NCBI GenBank assembly: GCA_046296655.1
Contig: JBKBLE010000008.1
Span: 1-64,000, forward strand
Length of the DNA stretch: 64,000 nucleotides
DNA from: Cloacibacterium sp046296655
Lineage (GTDB): Bacteria > Bacteroidota > Bacteroidia > Flavobacteriales > Weeksellaceae
Direction of reading: 5' to 3'
This document shows, piece after piece, positions 61,835 through 64,000 of this stretch (the first letter of the stretch is position 1; each line of letters begins with the position of its first letter). The notes beneath the pieces were generated by a model that was not told the DNA's origin, did no database searches, and was given only the letters and a program-made list of their open reading frames with translations. Made by a program: the position numbers and the translations under genes.

Positions 61835-61942
61835 CTATCTAACCACCGCATTAATTTTATCCCAAAGAGCTGCATCAAAACCAGACAATGCGAAATTAGG
61901 ATTCTGCGAATCCGAAGCATCGCCCATTCTGATAACCACCAT
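61835..61942 (-). pseudogene. C-terminal remnant of a serine hydrolase (beta-lactamase family)
   Basis: The minus-strand frame begins MVVIRMGDASDSQNPNFA and ends LWDKINAVVR. It resembles the C-terminus of serine beta-lactamase-family hydrolases (the conserved VVxRMG strand). A stop (61949-61951) lies two codons upstream of its ATG and repeat DNA follows, so only about 36 codons survive. Confidence 0.5.
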
Positions 61943-62178
61943 TTCCCGTCATTCCGATTCTCGGAATGCCACCCCTCTGAAAGAGGGGAACCGCACTAAG
62001 AACATTATTTTATCATTTACCACAGCGTTTGTCATTCTGAAAGAATCTCTACATATAGTTGCCTTAAATTTAGACTGACTTTGTCGGACTACTTCGTTAG
62101 GTTTCCTACGGAAATCGAAGATTAGACGTAGTCAATGACAAAGTGTATGGATAATTTTATTATTTGCAATTACATACA
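61943..62178. other. Repeat-filled intergenic stretch
   Basis: Holds a CCATTCCGATTCTCGGAATG-type palindrome, the CCCCTC element fragment (61969-61992), a GTCATTCTGAAAGAATC fragment and a long stem at 62079-62145 (ACTTTGTC...GACAAAGT). No gene is supported; the 92-codon plus-strand frame crosses these repeats. Confidence 0.6.
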
Positions 62179-62209
62179 AAAAAAATCGCCACATCACTGC
62201 AACGATTTT
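62179..62209 (-). terminator. Terminator of mtaB
   Basis: AAAATCG...TGC/GCA...CGATTTT stem with T-run on the minus strand, similar to 32008-32038. Confidence 0.65.
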
Positions 62210-62225
62210 AGAATTTATATTTTAG

Positions 62226-62265
62226 AATTTTCATATCCTTTAGGATAAGAGGAAATGAAAATTCC
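62226..62265. repeat. Palindrome GAATTTTCAT/ATGAAAATTC
   Basis: A 10-bp stem around ATCCTTTAGGATAAG. Related AT-rich-arm palindromes are at 32050-32098 and 63678-63733. Confidence 0.45.
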
Positions 62266-63615
62266 CTAAACCTTCGCCAAAAACTCCTCAAAAATAGGAG
62301 AGATAGAAACGGTTCCGTCTGGTTGAATTTTGTCTAGTTTCACCATTTCTATTTGGTTGATAGAACTCGCATCAAAAGGTTTCTGTACGCGCACATAATT
62401 TTCGGTGAAACCAAACATTTTTCCGTCTTTTTCTTCGTGTTCCCAAAGTACAGGCAAGGTTTTTCCTAATTGCGTTTGGTAAAATGCCATTTTCTTTTTC
62501 TCGGAAAGAATTCTGAGCATTTTGTTGCGTTTTTTACGTTCTGCAATCGGTACAACACCTTCCATTTCTACGGCTTCGGTATTTTCTCTTTCAGAATACG
62601 TGAAAACGTGTAAATACGTAATTGGCAGTTGATTGATGAAATTATAGGTTTCTAAAAATTTCTCTTCGGTTTCTCCAGGAAATCCTACAATTACATCTAC
62701 ACCAATCGCAGCATCGGGCATTACTTCTCTAATTTTAGAAACTCTGTCGCTGTACAATTTGGTGAGGTATCTTCGCTTCATTTTTTTGAGCAAATCATCG
62801 CTTCCACTTTGCAACGGAATATGAAAATGCGGCACAAAACTTTTGCTTTTTGCCACCAAATCTATGATTTCGTCTTTCAATAAATTCGGTTCGATAGAAG
62901 AAATTCTAATTCTTTCAATTCCCTCTACTTTATTGAGTTCTTTCAACAAATCTAGGAAAGTATGTTCGTGTTTTTTATTGCCAAATTCACCTTTTCCGTA
63001 ATCGCCAATGTTTACCCCCGTCAATACAATTTCTTTGATGTCTTTTTCGGCAATTTCTTTGGCATTTTTCACTACGTTTTCTACGGTATCACTTCTAGAA
63101 ATTCCTCTAGCCAAAGGAATCGTGCAATAGGTACATTTATAATCGCAACCGTCTTGAACCTTCAAAAAAGCTCTGGTTCTGTCGCCAATAGAATAACTCC
63201 CGACGAAAAAGTCGGCTTCTTCTATTTCGCAAGAGTGAACTTGGGCGTGATGTTCAGATTTTTCTAAATCTTCGAGGTAACTCAGAATATTGAATTTTTC
63301 TTTGGCGCCCAAAACCAAATCTACGCCTTCAATGGCAGAAATTTCTTCGGGTTTTAGTTGGGCATAACAACCCACAATCACCACCAAACCATCAGGATTG
63401 GCTTTCATCGCGCGTTTTACGTGAAGTTTACATTCCTTGTCAGCATTATCAGTTACAGAACAAGTATTGATGATATATACATTCGCAGCATCGTCAAAAC
63501 TTACTTTTTGGTAACCTGCACCAGTCAATTGTCTGGCGATAGTAGAGGTTTCCGCAAAGTTCAGTTTGCAACCCAGCGTGTGAAAAGCAGCGGTTTTTTT
63601 AGTAAAATTTTCCAT
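62266..63615 (-). CDS. mtaB: tRNA N6-threonylcarbamoyladenosine(37) methylthiotransferase
   Basis: The 449-residue radical SAM enzyme adds a methylthio group to t6A37. The N-terminal MTTase domain (FHTLGCKLNFAETS, NTCSVT, GCYAQ cysteines), the radical SAM motif CDYKCTYC, and a C-terminal TRAM-like region are in order. TAAATTTG at 63628-63635 provides a promoter. Confidence 0.93.
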   Translation of the reverse strand: MENFTKKTAAFHTLGCKLNFAETSTIARQLTGAGYQKVSFDDAANVYIINTCSVTDNADKECKLHVKRAMKANPDGLVVIVGCYAQLKPEEISAIEGVDLVLGAKEKFNILSYLEDLEKSEHHAQVHSCEIEEADFFVGSYSIGDRTRAFLKVQDGCDYKCTYCTIPLARGISRSDTVENVVKNAKEIAEKDIKEIVLTGVNIGDYGKGEFGNKKHEHTFLDLLKELNKVEGIERIRISSIEPNLLKDEIIDLVAKSKSFVPHFHIPLQSGSDDLLKKMKRRYLTKLYSDRVSKIREVMPDAAIGVDVIVGFPGETEEKFLETYNFINQLPITYLHVFTYSERENTEAVEMEGVVPIAERKKRNKMLRILSEKKKMAFYQTQLGKTLPVLWEHEEKDGKMFGFTENYVRVQKPFDASSINQIEMVKLDKIQPDGTVSISPIFEEFLAKV

Positions 63616-63627
63616 AATAAATTGGGT

Positions 63628-63635
63628 GCAAATTT
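63628..63635 (-). promoter_or_regulatory. -7 element TAAATTTG for mtaB
   Basis: 12 bases before the ATG. Confidence 0.45.
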
Positions 63636-63677
63636 ACGGAAAAAATATTTAGAATGAACTGAACAGAGGTTGAGAAG

Positions 63678-63733
63678 AAATTTTATCAAAATTAATCTCC
63701 CCGTCCCTTAAAGGTGTAATTTTGATAAAATTT
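63678..63733. repeat. Inverted repeat with 17-bp perfect arms
   Basis: AAATTTTATCAAAATTA (63678-63694) and its complement TAATTTTGATAAAATTT (63717-63733) around CTCCCCGTCCCTTAAAGG-type sequence. Confidence 0.75.
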
Positions 63734-63838
63734 AAAAGATATTTTTCCAACCTTTAGGATTGGGGAAAAGAAAAATTTCTTGGAAATATTTTTCATTCAA
63801 AATCTAAAAACTATAAACTTTATGAGTTTAGTGGCAAT

Positions 63839-63948
63839 CAAAGTCGAATCAAAGTCGAATCAAAGTCGAGTCAAGTTCGGGTTTTGTTCGGAAAAAGTAC
63901 CCGTTTTCCGAAGCTGATTCGAGCTTGATTCGAACATGATTCGAACAA
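63839..63948. repeat. 11-bp periodic palindromic array, copy 2
   Basis: Ten exact 11-base units: CAAAGTCGAAT twice, CAAAGTCGAGT, CAAGTTCGGGT, TTTGTTCGGAA, AAAGTACCCGT, TTTCCGAAGCT, GATTCGAGCTT, GATTCGAACAT, GATTCGAACAA. The left half is inverted relative to the right half. Same architecture as 29194-29292. Confidence 0.8.
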
Positions 63949-64000
63949 AATTGGTTTTTTGGTCAAATTTTTCGATGAAATGAGGTTTTAAAACATAAAA

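Noticed and set aside
61800..62078. 92-codon plus-strand frame
   Set aside because: It crosses several repeats and lies opposite the serine hydrolase remnant.

Overview
The window reads as chromosomal DNA of a member of the Flavobacteriia (Bacteroidota), most like the Chryseobacterium/Cloacibacterium group. It is strongly AT-rich. Most genes lack a visible Shine-Dalgarno sequence, and many are preceded by the Bacteroidota -7 element TAnnTTTG. It carries the gliding/type IX gene gldD, a flavobacterial tyrosine-degradation cluster, and many short palindromic intergenic repeats of the kind common in flavobacteria. I place it no lower than family level.

Layout. 0.1-8 kb: an Rrf2 regulator with an NmrA-like reductase, a LytM/M23 peptidase, gpsA, an aminopeptidase P, an esterase, and a methionine gamma-lyase-like enzyme divergent from an Lrp regulator. 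8-17 kb: desaturase, tyrS, an ECF-like sigma factor, lipA, cinA, a GIN-domain protein and an M13 peptidase. 17-25 kb: a hydrolase, then a minus-strand tyrosine catabolism block (flavin reductase, fahA, a small secreted protein, hppD, a CoA-transferase and hmgA). 25-32 kb: CBS protein, mpl with a tandemly duplicated 3' end, plsC, NUDIX, and a Type II restriction-modification pair whose nuclease resembles HpaII. 32-43 kb: rng, a 29-residue basic protein, HU, mutY, gldD, a PfkB kinase, two parvulin-type foldases, a nitronate monooxygenase-like enzyme, a rhodanese and queG. 43-52 kb: tRNA-Leu(CAA), an MBL hydrolase, a conserved protein of unknown function, fRMsr, rpsO, a broken toxin-antitoxin pair, pnp and fhs. 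52-64 kb: two very small genes, a possible sRNA, YceI, an MlaD/F/E lipid transporter, an ABC1 kinase, L-serine dehydratase, DUF1684 and mtaB.

How genes work together. HppD, HmgA and FahA are three steps of tyrosine breakdown to fumarate and acetoacetate; the nearby CoA-transferase could activate a product. MlaE-MlaF-MlaD form one phospholipid transport operon. The methyltransferase and nuclease overlap by 4 bp and act as a unit. rpsO, pnp and rng belong to RNA metabolism and translation.

Most notable points: a toxin-antitoxin cassette sits between rpsO and pnp, flanked by two identical terminators, and its toxin is frameshifted; a 282-bp tandem duplication copies the end of mpl; two palindromic arrays have exact 11-bp periodicity; a MITE-like family carries a central AATTCGCTAGCGAATT; an operator-like palindrome is shared by the Rrf2 and reductase genes; several very small proteins are supported by promoter or terminator position; and several promoters lie so close to ATG that transcripts should be leaderless. 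I did not find a clearly new multi-gene defence system; the HpaII-like R-M pair is the only clear defence locus.
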